Assembly (NCBI RefSeq): GCF_004365355.1
Contig: NZ_SODP01000003.1
Coordinates: 434,001 to 498,000 of the forward strand
Length of the DNA stretch: 64,000 bases
DNA from: Kribbella pratensis
GTDB lineage: Bacteria > Actinomycetota > Actinomycetes > Propionibacteriales > Kribbellaceae
Direction: 5' to 3'
A model generated the notes under the pieces. The model was given only the letters and a program-made list of their open reading frames with translations. It made no database searches and was not told where the DNA came from. Positions 49,354 to 57,235 of the stretch are shown here, one piece after another. Positions within the stretch are counted from its first letter, which is position 1. Every line of letters begins with the position of its first letter. Both the position numbers and the translations under genes were made by a program.

Positions 49354-50340
49354 TCAGTCGATTGTGAGCAGACCGGCGAGGCGCTCGCCGATCAAGCGGT
49401 AGCCGTCGGGCCCTGGATGCACCTCATCTGCATACAGGGCCCGGGCTTCGTCGGAGCTGAGGATCCTCCGGCCGTCGATCACGCGTACGCCGGGATCGGT
49501 CCGAGCGCCCAGCTCGACACATGCACGAACGTCGTCGAGCGTGAGGCCGACGGCGTTCGGCTCGCCTTCGCGGTCCGGGGCGGGCAGCGGCGTGATCACG
49601 ACGAGCGGCGTCCGCGGATGGCCTTCGCGCACGGTGGCGATGAACGACTCGACCTGGCCGGGGAGCGTCCGGCCGCTGTACGTCGCTCCGCCGTGGATGT
49701 TGATGCCGAGACACATAGAGATGAGCTGGGCCGGCAGGTCGCGGATCGTCCGGGCGGCGATCGGGTCGAGGTGGCACTCGCCGGCGAAACCGAGCGAGAC
49801 GCAATCCCAGCCGTTCTTCCGGGCGACCAGTGCCGGCCAGGTCTCCGATGGTCCGTACGCGCCGCCGGCCTGCGTGATCGAGCTGCCGTAGGTGATCCAC
49901 CGTGGCCCGGTCGGCGCGAGGGGCTCGGCCTCGCGGTCGAATGACACCTCGCGGAGCGCGATCCGTCCCGCTTGGGGGAGCCAGATCTCGACCTCGGCCG
50001 GGCGACCTGGCAGCTCGATCCTCAGCCGCTGCTCACCCTCCAGCACCTCGCACCGCCGGTGCAGCTCGCCGTCGACCAGGACATCGACGGGTGCGATCCG
50101 GTTATAGATGGACAGCGCGGCGCGGATCTCGAGCTCGACCGATGTAGCCGAGGTGCGCCAGGCTGCGCGCACCCCCGCGGGTGTCGCCGCCCGTTCCCAC
50201 AGCCGATGACCGGCGCGGTCCGGATACCCGGTCCAGTCCGACAGGCGGAGATCGCGGTCGCGAGGGTCGAGTCGCCAGAACGTCGTCCAGCCGTCGGCAT
50301 CGACCTCGCGGTGCTGGTACCCGGTCCACAGATCCCTCAT
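49354..50340 (-). CDS. SGNH/GDSL-like esterase
   Basis: A 328-residue esterase of the SGNH superfamily with an N-terminal beta domain (about 1-140), as in some CE-type acetyl esterases. The nucleophile is S154 in YGSSITQAG, the glycine of block II is in GFAGECHLD near 185-191, block III is LGINIHGG (N214) and D305/H308 lie in DEVHPGPDGY. It probably removes acyl groups from a sugar or small acid. No signal peptide. The start overlaps the stop of the GntR gene by 4 bp; ATG 50340 was chosen over an upstream start. It ends 1 bp from glyS. Confidence 0.82.
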   Translation of the reverse strand: MRDLWTGYQHREVDADGWTTFWRLDPRDRDLRLSDWTGYPDRAGHRLWERAATPAGVRAAWRTSATSVELEIRAALSIYNRIAPVDVLVDGELHRRCEVLEGEQRLRIELPGRPAEVEIWLPQAGRIALREVSFDREAEPLAPTGPRWITYGSSITQAGGAYGPSETWPALVARKNGWDCVSLGFAGECHLDPIAARTIRDLPAQLISMCLGINIHGGATYSGRTLPGQVESFIATVREGHPRTPLVVITPLPAPDREGEPNAVGLTLDDVRACVELGARTDPGVRVIDGRRILSSDEARALYADEVHPGPDGYRLIGERLAGLLTID

Positions 50341-51032
50341 GATCGGACTCCTCGGATGCCCCGGAGCGACCGGGCGGCGGGTTGTTCGGCGGCGGACGTC
50401 AGGCGGGCGACCGCGCGGGCACCGAGGCTGGCCTCGACATGCGCCAGCATCACCGTCGTTGCGGTGGCGGAGTCGCCGGCCGCGATCGCGTCCACCAGCG
50501 CCCGGTGCTCCGAGTGCGTGCGGTCCAGGTCGGCCTCGCTCCGGCCGTCCTCGAGGGCCAGCCGGCGGTAACGGTCGGCCTTGTCCCACAGGCCGTCCAG
50601 GTGCTGGATCAGGAGCTGGTTGTGCGACGCGGTGTAGATCGCCACGTGGAAGCGCCGATGCGTGAGCAGCTCGGCGGATCCGGGGTCGGTGCGCAGCGGC
50701 CGCAGTTCGTCGGCCGTCTGCCGGATCAGCGCGAGGTCCTCGCGGGTACGGCGTTCGGCGGCCAGGCCGGCGGCGAGCGGGTCGAGCGAGCGGCGTATCT
50801 CGATGAGGTCGCGGGCTTCCTCGAGGGTCAGCCGGGTCACGCGGGCGTCGCGGTGGGCGTCCAGCTCGACCAGGCCCTCGGTCATCAGCCGGCGCAGGGC
50901 TTCGCGTAACGGCGTCGTACTGACGCCGAGCTCGCGGGCGAGCGCGGCTTGCGGGATGACCGCACCCGGGACGAGGTCGCCCCGGAGCACCTGCTCCCGG
51001 ACGAGATCGTAGGCGGCCTCTGCCTTCGTCAC
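50337..51032 (-). CDS. GntR family regulator, FadR/FCD type
   Basis: A 231-residue regulator. The winged helix is TKAEAAYDLVREQVLRGDLVPGAVIPQAALARELGVSTTPLREALRRLMTEGLVELDAHRDARV, and the rest is an FCD ligand domain with metal-binding histidines (RRFHVAIYTAS, SEHRALVDAI, MLAHVE). FCD regulators usually sense carboxylic acids or sugar acids. GTG 51032 has AAAGGAGCGGG upstream; the ATG at 51071 would add a poorly conserved extension. It probably represses both itself with the esterase and the divergent dehydrogenase operon through the palindromes at 51049 and 51108. Confidence 0.9.
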   Translation of the reverse strand: MTKAEAAYDLVREQVLRGDLVPGAVIPQAALARELGVSTTPLREALRRLMTEGLVELDAHRDARVTRLTLEEARDLIEIRRSLDPLAAGLAAERRTREDLALIRQTADELRPLRTDPGSAELLTHRRFHVAIYTASHNQLLIQHLDGLWDKADRYRRLALEDGRSEADLDRTHSEHRALVDAIAAGDSATATTVMLAHVEASLGARAVARLTSAAEQPAARSLRGIRGVRS

Positions 51033-51048
51033 CGACCCGCTCCTTTCG

Positions 51049-51056
51049 GTTATAAC
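51049..51056. promoter_or_regulatory. GTTATAAC half-operator near the GntR start
   Basis: GTTATAAC at 51049-51056 is a perfect 8-bp palindrome identical to the core of the site at 51108-51129, 16 bp before the GntR start codon. It is probably the second binding site of the GntR protein. Confidence 0.5.
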
Positions 51057-51107
51057 GCCAGATCGCAGCATATCAAGGCGCGAGACGGCACAGGGCGATG
51101 CCTTGAC

Positions 51108-51129
51108 GTGAGTCGTTATAACGACTCAC
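51108..51129. promoter_or_regulatory. 22-bp perfect palindrome, GntR operator
   Basis: The half GTGAGTCGTTA is perfectly inverted, giving a 22-bp palindrome whose core GTTATAAC also occurs at 51049. It ends 10 bp before ATG 51140 of the dehydrogenase gene, so bound regulator would block that gene. Size and T-rich core fit FadR-type operators. Confidence 0.8.
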
Positions 51130-51139
51130 ACTCCTGCAC

Positions 51140-52183
51140 ATGACGTATCGACTAGGAGTTCTCGACGGCGACGGCATCGGGCCGGAGATCGTCCCGGCCG
51201 CGGTCCGGGTCCTCGACGCAGGCCTGGCCGCCACGGGAGCCGATCCGGTCGAGTGGGTTCCGCTCCCGGTCGGCGCCGCGGCGATCGAGACTCACGGCAG
51301 TGCGCTGCCCGACGTCACGGTCGAGACGCTGGATAAGCTCGACGGCTGGTTGCTCGGTCCGCACGACAGCGCGTCGTACCCGGCCGAGCATCGGGCCCGG
51401 CTGAACCCGAGCGGGTTCCTGCGCAAGCACTTCGATCTGTTCGCGAACATCCGGCCGGCTCGCGCGTTCGAGGGGACGCCGGCGCTGGTGCCCGGGCTCG
51501 ATCTGGTCGTGGTGCGGGAGAACACCGAGGGGTTCTACGCCGATCGCAGTACCTATCGCGGCACCGGCGAGTTCATGCCGACCAAGGATGTGGCGATCGC
51601 GATGGGGATCTTCACCCGGCCGGCGATCGAGCGGATCGCGCGGCAGGCGTGCGAGCTGGCGCTCCGGCGGGGCCGGCACCTGACGATCGTGCACAAGGCG
51701 AACGTGCTGCGGACCACCACTGGGTTCTTCCTGGAGATCTGCCGGGAGGTCGCGGCCGACTACCCGCAGCTGGACGTCGACGACTTCCACATCGACGCGA
51801 TGACCGTGCATCTGGTCCGGCACGGCGCCGACTTCGACGTACTCGTGACCGAGAACATGTTCGGCGACATCCTGTCCGACCTGACCGGCGAACTGGCCGG
51901 CTCGCTCGGCATCGCGCCGTCGATCAACGCCTCCTACGACCGGGCGATGGCCCAGGCCGCCCACGGCTCGGCGCCGGATATCGCCGGCCACGGCCTCGCG
52001 AACCCGACCGCGATGATCGCGTCCGGCGCGATGCTGCTCGACTGGCTGGGCGCGAGCGAGGCCGCCGACCTGGTCAACCAGGGGCTTCGGGCAACTGTCG
52101 CCGGCGGCACGCGGACCGCGGACCTCGGCGGGACGGCGAGTACGTCCGAGTTCGCCGAGGCCGTCATCGGCGCGCTCGCATGA
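51140..52183 (+). CDS. Isocitrate/isopropylmalate dehydrogenase family enzyme
   Basis: A 347-residue NAD(P)-dependent beta-hydroxyacid oxidative decarboxylase. GVLDGDGIGPEIV begins the nucleotide site, ENTEGFYADRSTYRGTG is the substrate loop, IVHKANVLRTTTGFF holds the catalytic lysine, and TENMFGDILSDLTGELAGSLGIAPS gives the metal-binding aspartates. The loop differs from LeuB and Icd, nearer to tartrate or other beta-hydroxyacid enzymes, so the substrate is unknown. It heads an operon: it overlaps the aconitase start by 4 bp. A GntR operator lies 10 bp upstream. Confidence 0.9.
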   Translation: MTYRLGVLDGDGIGPEIVPAAVRVLDAGLAATGADPVEWVPLPVGAAAIETHGSALPDVTVETLDKLDGWLLGPHDSASYPAEHRARLNPSGFLRKHFDLFANIRPARAFEGTPALVPGLDLVVVRENTEGFYADRSTYRGTGEFMPTKDVAIAMGIFTRPAIERIARQACELALRRGRHLTIVHKANVLRTTTGFFLEICREVAADYPQLDVDDFHIDAMTVHLVRHGADFDVLVTENMFGDILSDLTGELAGSLGIAPSINASYDRAMAQAAHGSAPDIAGHGLANPTAMIASGAMLLDWLGASEAADLVNQGLRATVAGGTRTADLGGTASTSEFAEAVIGALA

Positions 52184-54648
52184 TCCAGCAGCTCGCGGGC
52201 ATCGCGCCGGACCATCTGCCCCGGACGTTGCGGATCCTGCTGGAGAACGCGCTCCGGCGCGGTACGGCGAGCGACGTACTGCGGAACTGGGAGCCGGGGG
52301 CAACCGGCGAGCTCGAGGTGTACCCGTCCCGGGTGTTCCTGCACGATACGAACGGCGTGCCGGTGCTGGTCGACCTGGCGGCGATGCGCGATGCGATGGT
52401 TGCGTTGGGCAAGGATCCGGCGCTGGTCGATCCGGTGGTGCCGGCGGAGCTCGTCGTGGACCACTCGGTGATCGCGGACGTGTTCGGCCGGCCGGACGCG
52501 TTGCGACTGAATGTGGCCCGCGAGTACGAGCGGAACGCCGAGCGCTACCGGTTCCTGCGCTGGGGACAGCAGACGTTCCGGCAACTGAAGGTCGTGCCGC
52601 CCGGTGCCGGGATCATGCATCAGATCAACCTGGAGTACCTGGCGCGGGTCGTCGAGGAGCGTGACGGGTGGGTGTTCCCGGATCTGTGTCTCGGTACCGA
52701 CTCGCACACAACGATGGTGAACGGCCTCGGCGTACTCGGCTGGGGGATCGGCGGGATCGAGGCCGAGGCTGCGATGCTCGGCCAGTCGGTGTCGATGGTC
52801 CTGCCCCCGGTCGTCGGTGTGTCGCTGACCGGTGCACTGCCGGCAGGCACCACAGCCACGGACCTCGTCCTCACCATCACCGAAACCCTGCGCTCTCACG
52901 GCGTCGTCGGCAAGTTCGTGGAGTTCACCGGCCCCGCTCTGGCCGACCTCCCCGTCCCGGACCGCGCCACGATCGCCAACATGTGCCCCGAGTTCGGCTC
53001 CACCGCGGCGTACTTCCCCATCGACCACCAAACCCTCGACTACCTCCGCTTCACCAACCGCCCCGCCCGAAAGGTCGCGCTGGTCGAGTCCTACGCCCGC
53101 ACCCAAGGCCTATGGCACGACCCCACCGCCAAGCTGGTCTACGACGAACACCTCACCCTCGACCTCTCCACCATCGTCCCCTCCATCGCCGGCCCCCGCC
53201 GCCCCAACCAACGAATCCCCCTCAGAACCACCAAACAAGCCGCCGAATCCGAACTTCCCATGGGCCCCCGCACCCGCGCGGGGTCGGCGGTCGAGTTGGG
53301 TGGGATCGGGCATGGGGCTGTGGTTGTTGCGGCTATTACGTCGTGTACCAACACGTCCAACCCGGCGGTGATGGTGGCGGCTGGGTTGGTTGCCAAGAAG
53401 GCGGTGGAGCGGGGGTTGGTCAGTAGGGCGTGGGTGAAGACGACGTTGTCGCCGGGGTCGCGGGTGGTGATGGATTACCTGCAGGCGGCGGGGTTGACGC
53501 CGTACCTGGAGAAGCTCGGGTTTCACCTGGCCGGGTTCGGTTGTATGACATGTATCGGGGCATCGGGTGAGCTGATCGACGACGTCGCCCACGCAGTACG
53601 CGAGCAGGACCTGACCGTGGCGGCTGTGCTGTCGGGGAACCGGAACTTCGAGGGCCGGATCCAGCCCGACGTAAAGCTCAACTACCTCGCCTCGCCGCCG
53701 CTGGTGATCGCCTACGCGCTGGCCGGGCGGATCGAAATCGACCTGCTGACCGAGCCGCTCAGTGGTGACGTTTACCTCCGCGACATCTGGCCCGAACCCG
53801 CCGAGATCGACGCGGTACTGCGGGAGGTGCTCGCCCCCGACCTCTTCCGGCACGCGTACGACGACCTGTTCGCCGGCGACGACCGCTGGCAGAATCTGGA
53901 CGCGCCGCAGGGGGAGACGTTTGCCTGGGGCAACTCGACGTACCTCCGGCGACCGGACTACTTCACCAAACAAACCGATGACCTCAAGGGAGCCCGAGCA
54001 CTGGTGCGCCTGGGCGATTCCGTGACGACCGACCACCTCTCACCCGCCGGCGCGATTCCGCCTGACAGTGTCGCCGGACGCTATCTGAAAGACCTCGGCG
54101 AGACCGAGCTGAACACCTACGCTTCCCGCCGAGGCAACCACGAAGTGATGATGCGGGGTGCCTTCGGCAACGTTCGACTGCGCAACCGGCTCGTCGACGG
54201 CGAAGGACCGCTGACCCGAGGACCAGACGGCGCCATCACCTCGATCTACGCGGCCGCGATGGCCTACCGCGCGGCCGGCGTACCGATCGTCGTTGTCGCA
54301 GGCAAGGAATACGGAACGGGCTCGTCCCGCGACTGGGCCGCGAAAGGCCCGGCCCTGCTCGGCGTCCGCGCCGTCCTGGCCCAGTCCTTCGAGCGGATCC
54401 ACCGCTCCAACCTCGTCGGCCTCGGCATCCTCCCGCTCGAGTTCCTCCCCGGCGAGGGCGACGACCTCACCGGCGACCATCCGATCGACATAGAACTGCA
54501 CGACGACAATTCAGCCACCGCACGTTCCGCCGGCCGCACCTATCGGCTTCGCGTTCGCCTCGACACGCCGCGCGAGCACGACTACTACCGCCACGGCGGC
54601 GTACTTCCCTACGTCCTGCACCGCCTCAGCGAAGGGCACACCCTGTGA
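52180..54648 (+). CDS. Aconitase family hydratase, short form
   Basis: An 822-residue aconitase/IPM isomerase family enzyme. The 4Fe-4S cluster cysteines are C389 (TSCTNTSNP), C455 and C458 (CMTCIGASG). ENP, PIDHQTLDYL, GTDSHTTMVNGLGVLGWGIGGIEAE and GAGIMHQINLEYL are all typical of AcnA, as is the C-terminal swivel domain AYRAAGVPIVVVAGKEYGTGSSRDWAAKG. It is about 70-100 residues shorter than usual AcnA, missing the N-terminal extension. Position in a three-gene operon suggests a catabolic hydratase for a citrate-like acid rather than the TCA enzyme. Synonymous bases change sharply near 53275. Confidence 0.9.
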   Translation: MIQQLAGIAPDHLPRTLRILLENALRRGTASDVLRNWEPGATGELEVYPSRVFLHDTNGVPVLVDLAAMRDAMVALGKDPALVDPVVPAELVVDHSVIADVFGRPDALRLNVAREYERNAERYRFLRWGQQTFRQLKVVPPGAGIMHQINLEYLARVVEERDGWVFPDLCLGTDSHTTMVNGLGVLGWGIGGIEAEAAMLGQSVSMVLPPVVGVSLTGALPAGTTATDLVLTITETLRSHGVVGKFVEFTGPALADLPVPDRATIANMCPEFGSTAAYFPIDHQTLDYLRFTNRPARKVALVESYARTQGLWHDPTAKLVYDEHLTLDLSTIVPSIAGPRRPNQRIPLRTTKQAAESELPMGPRTRAGSAVELGGIGHGAVVVAAITSCTNTSNPAVMVAAGLVAKKAVERGLVSRAWVKTTLSPGSRVVMDYLQAAGLTPYLEKLGFHLAGFGCMTCIGASGELIDDVAHAVREQDLTVAAVLSGNRNFEGRIQPDVKLNYLASPPLVIAYALAGRIEIDLLTEPLSGDVYLRDIWPEPAEIDAVLREVLAPDLFRHAYDDLFAGDDRWQNLDAPQGETFAWGNSTYLRRPDYFTKQTDDLKGARALVRLGDSVTTDHLSPAGAIPPDSVAGRYLKDLGETELNTYASRRGNHEVMMRGAFGNVRLRNRLVDGEGPLTRGPDGAITSIYAAAMAYRAAGVPIVVVAGKEYGTGSSRDWAAKGPALLGVRAVLAQSFERIHRSNLVGLGILPLEFLPGEGDDLTGDHPIDIELHDDNSATARSAGRTYRLRVRLDTPREHDYYRHGGVLPYVLHRLSEGHTL

Positions 54649-56417
54649 TCGCCTCGATCAACCCCGCCACCGGCGAGCAGCTCGCGGCCTTCGAGCCGTA
54701 CGACGAAGATCGCGTCGACCGCCTGCTCAGCGCCGCACTGCTTGCCCAGAGCAACTGGCGGAGCACGTCCGCCGATGAACGCGCCGAGCTCCTGCAGTCG
54801 ATCGCGGACACCCTCCGTGCGCGCCAGGACGGCCTCGCGCACCTGATCAGCAGCGAGATGGGCAAGCCGATCGCCGAGGCCGAGGCCGAGATCGAGAAGT
54901 GCGCGATCACCTGCGAGTACTACGCCGCCAACGCGGCCGGCTTCCTCGCCGCCGAACAGGTCACCGCGCAGGGCCGGATCGAGGTCGAACCGCTCGGCGT
55001 CGTCCTGGCCGTGATGCCGTGGAACTTCCCGTTCTGGCAGTTCTTCCGCTTCGCCGCACCGGCGCTCGCGGCCGGCAACGGCGCGATCCTCAAACACGCG
55101 AACACCGTGCCGCAGAGCGCGCTCGCGATCGAGTCCGTCCTCGCCGACGCCGGGATGCCGAGCGGCCTGATCGGGGTCGCGCTGGTCGAGACCGAGCAGG
55201 TCGCCGGGCTGATCACGGACCACCGGATCGCCGCGGTGACGTTCACCGGTTCCACCGAGGTCGGCCGGATCATCGCGACCCAGGCCGGTCAGGCGTTGAA
55301 GAAGCAGGTCCTCGAGCTCGGCGGTTCCGATCCGTTCATCGTCCTCGCCGACGCCGACCTGGAGGCGGCCGCACGCGCCGCGGTGAAGGCACGGTTCCTC
55401 AACACCGGCCAGAGTTGCGTGAACGCGAAGCGGTTGATCGTCGAGGAGTCCGTCGCCGACGAGTTCGTCGACCTCTTCACTGTCGAGATCGAGAAGCTCG
55501 TCGTCGGCGATCCGCTCCGTCGCGAGACGACTCTTGGCCCGCTGGCCCGCGACGGTCTACGTGACACGTTGCACGACCAGGTACGCCGTACTGTGAAAGC
55601 TGGAGCGACTCTGGTGTGCGGGGGATCTCCCGCCGGGCCGGGGTTCTTCTACCTGCCGACCGTTCTCGATCACGTGCGGCCGGGGATGGCGGCGTTCGAC
55701 GAGGAGACGTTCGGTCCGGTCGCGGCAGTTGTCCGGGCCCGCGACGCCGACGAGGCGATCCAGCTGGCGAACCGGACCGAGTTCGGCCTCGGCGCCTCGC
55801 TGTGGACGTCACCCGAACGATCGGCAGACCTGGTACGGCGGATCGAGGCCGGCGCGGTGTTCGTGAACGCGATCGTCGCGTCGGATCCCCGCCTGCCTTT
55901 CGGTGGGATCAAGCAGTCCGGGTACGGCCGGGAGCTCGGCGCCTACGGGATGCGCGAGTTCATGAACGTCAAGACGGTCTGGTCGCCGCAGCCCGCGCCC
56001 CGGCTGGTGATCCGGCCGGACGAGACCGAGGTGTTCGACCGCGGCAGCGGCGTCCGCACGGTCCCGTACGTCGGTGCCTGGAACTGCGACGCGAACCGGA
56101 TCACCACCGGCACCACAACGTTTGCCGTCGGCACCGAAATCCCGATGCACTCGCACAACGTCGAGGAGTCGGTGCTGGTGTTCGCCGGCCAGGCGACAGC
56201 TGTGATCGACGGCGAGCGGGTCGACCTGGAGGCGGGCGATGCGACCTGGGTGCCGGCCGGTGTGCCGCACCAGTTCATCAACCGTGGCAGGGACGAGCTG
56301 GTCATCTACTGGGTGTACGGCGGCCGGGCGGTGACCCGCACGATGACTGCCACCGGCGTGACCGTGCAGCACCTGTCGGCCGCGGACCGAGGCGCCGTTG
56401 CCGGTGCCGATAAGTAA
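54645..56417 (+). CDS. Aldehyde dehydrogenase-cupin fusion
   Basis: A 590-residue fusion. Residues 1-448 are an NAD(P)-dependent aldehyde dehydrogenase like succinate-semialdehyde dehydrogenase: MPWNFPFWQFFR, catalytic E224 in LELGGSDPF and C258 in NTGQSCVNAKR, FGGIKQSGYGRELGAYGM. Residues 465-580 are a cupin barrel (GTEIPMHSHNVEESVLVFAGQATAVIDGERVDLEAGDATWVPAGVPHQFINRG), with metal ligands H in HSHNVEE and H in VPHQF. The start overlaps the aconitase stop by 4 bp, so the two are one operon. The cupin may bind the product or a sugar acid and steer substrate; this fusion is unusual and I know no precedent. Confidence 0.9.
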   Translation: MIASINPATGEQLAAFEPYDEDRVDRLLSAALLAQSNWRSTSADERAELLQSIADTLRARQDGLAHLISSEMGKPIAEAEAEIEKCAITCEYYAANAAGFLAAEQVTAQGRIEVEPLGVVLAVMPWNFPFWQFFRFAAPALAAGNGAILKHANTVPQSALAIESVLADAGMPSGLIGVALVETEQVAGLITDHRIAAVTFTGSTEVGRIIATQAGQALKKQVLELGGSDPFIVLADADLEAAARAAVKARFLNTGQSCVNAKRLIVEESVADEFVDLFTVEIEKLVVGDPLRRETTLGPLARDGLRDTLHDQVRRTVKAGATLVCGGSPAGPGFFYLPTVLDHVRPGMAAFDEETFGPVAAVVRARDADEAIQLANRTEFGLGASLWTSPERSADLVRRIEAGAVFVNAIVASDPRLPFGGIKQSGYGRELGAYGMREFMNVKTVWSPQPAPRLVIRPDETEVFDRGSGVRTVPYVGAWNCDANRITTGTTTFAVGTEIPMHSHNVEESVLVFAGQATAVIDGERVDLEAGDATWVPAGVPHQFINRGRDELVIYWVYGGRAVTRTMTATGVTVQHLSAADRGAVAGADK

Positions 56418-56427
56418 CGAGTAGACT
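56398..56427 (+). promoter_or_regulatory. Promoter of the VIT-ETF operon
   Basis: TTGCCG (56398-56403) and TAGACT (56422-56427) are separated by 18 bp. Transcription would begin near 56434, 80 bp before the VIT gene and 20 bp before the iron box at 56453. The -35 overlaps the end of the aldehyde dehydrogenase gene. Confidence 0.4.
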
Positions 56428-56452
56428 GATGTAACAGGTGATTCAGATTAAC

Positions 56453-56471
56453 TGAGGTTACGCAAACCTCA
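56453..56471. promoter_or_regulatory. Iron-box-like palindrome before the VIT gene
   Basis: TGAGGTTACGCAAACCTCA matches the IdeR/DtxR box at 14 of 19 positions and is itself a palindrome with AGGTT/AACCT arms. It lies 42 bp before the VIT start, suggesting IdeR control; lying downstream of the promoter-like pair at 56398-56427, it could act as a repressor site. Confidence 0.6.
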
Positions 56472-56512
56472 GTGCGGCAAGCCTCACCTACCCTGCGGAA
56501 GGAATGTCCCCC

Positions 56513-57235
56513 ATGACCGCGGATGTTGCGGAAACCGAAACACCCGAGATCCACCACTCGCATCGCGACGTGACCGGTGGCTGGCTGCGGCCGGCGACAT
56601 TCGGCGTGATGGACGGCCTGGTCTCGAACTTCGCGCTGGTCGCCGGTGTGGTCGGCGGCGGCGCGACCGGCAAGGTCGTGATCATGACCGGGCTGGCCGG
56701 TCTGGTCGCCGGTGCGTGCTCGATGGCGTCCGGCGAGTTCACCTCGGTGTCGTCCCAGACCGAGTTGATGCAGGCCGAGATCGCGATCGAGCGGCGCGAG
56801 CTGGAGATCCACCCGGAAGAGGAAGAGCGCGAGCTCGCGATGATGTACGAGGCCAAGGGCCTGCGTCCGGAGCTCGCGGCCGAGGTCGCCCGCGAGTTGA
56901 CGTCCAACCCGGCGGTGGCGCTCGACGTCCACGTGCGGGAAGAGCTCGGCGTCGACCCCAACGATCTCCCGTCGCCGTGGGTCGCGGCCGGCTCGTCGTT
57001 CGCGGCGTTCGCGGTCGGCGCGGTGATTCCGCTGCTGCCGTTCCTCTTCGGGGCTGTCTCGGTGCTGCCGGCGCTGGTGCTCAGCGCGCTCGGCCTGGTC
57101 GTCACCGGCGGCATCGTCGGCAAGATCACCGCCCGCCCGTTCTGGTACGGCGGCGGCCGTCAACTGCTGCTCGGTGGCCTGTCGGCCGCCGTCACGTTCG
57201 CCATCGGTCTAGCCGTAGGAACTGGATTGTCATGA
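56513..57235 (+). CDS. VIT1/CCC1 family iron/manganese transporter
   Basis: A 240-residue membrane protein with about five helices. RPATFGVMDGLVSNFALVAGVVGGG and MTGLAGLVAGACSMASGEFTSVSSQTELMQAEI are the family's metal-pathway helices (DGLVSN and SGEFTSVSSQ), and a cytosolic metal-binding helical hairpin rich in glutamate (EIAIERRELEIHPEEEERELAMMYEAKG) follows. The family stores or exports Fe2+ and Mn2+. ATG 56513 lies 9 bp after GGAAGGA; ATG 56504 is an alternative. An iron box upstream suggests control by IdeR. The stop overlaps the ETF start by 4 bp. Confidence 0.92.
   Translation: MTADVAETETPEIHHSHRDVTGGWLRPATFGVMDGLVSNFALVAGVVGGGATGKVVIMTGLAGLVAGACSMASGEFTSVSSQTELMQAEIAIERRELEIHPEEEERELAMMYEAKGLRPELAAEVARELTSNPAVALDVHVREELGVDPNDLPSPWVAAGSSFAAFAVGAVIPLLPFLFGAVSVLPALVLSALGLVVTGGIVGKITARPFWYGGGRQLLLGGLSAAVTFAIGLAVGTGLS

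Noticed and set aside
51649..52179. Extension of the aconitase gene upstream to a 999-residue frame
   Set aside because: The extension overlaps the dehydrogenase gene in another frame and has no aconitase-like content; ATG 52180 overlaps the dehydrogenase stop by 4 bp.
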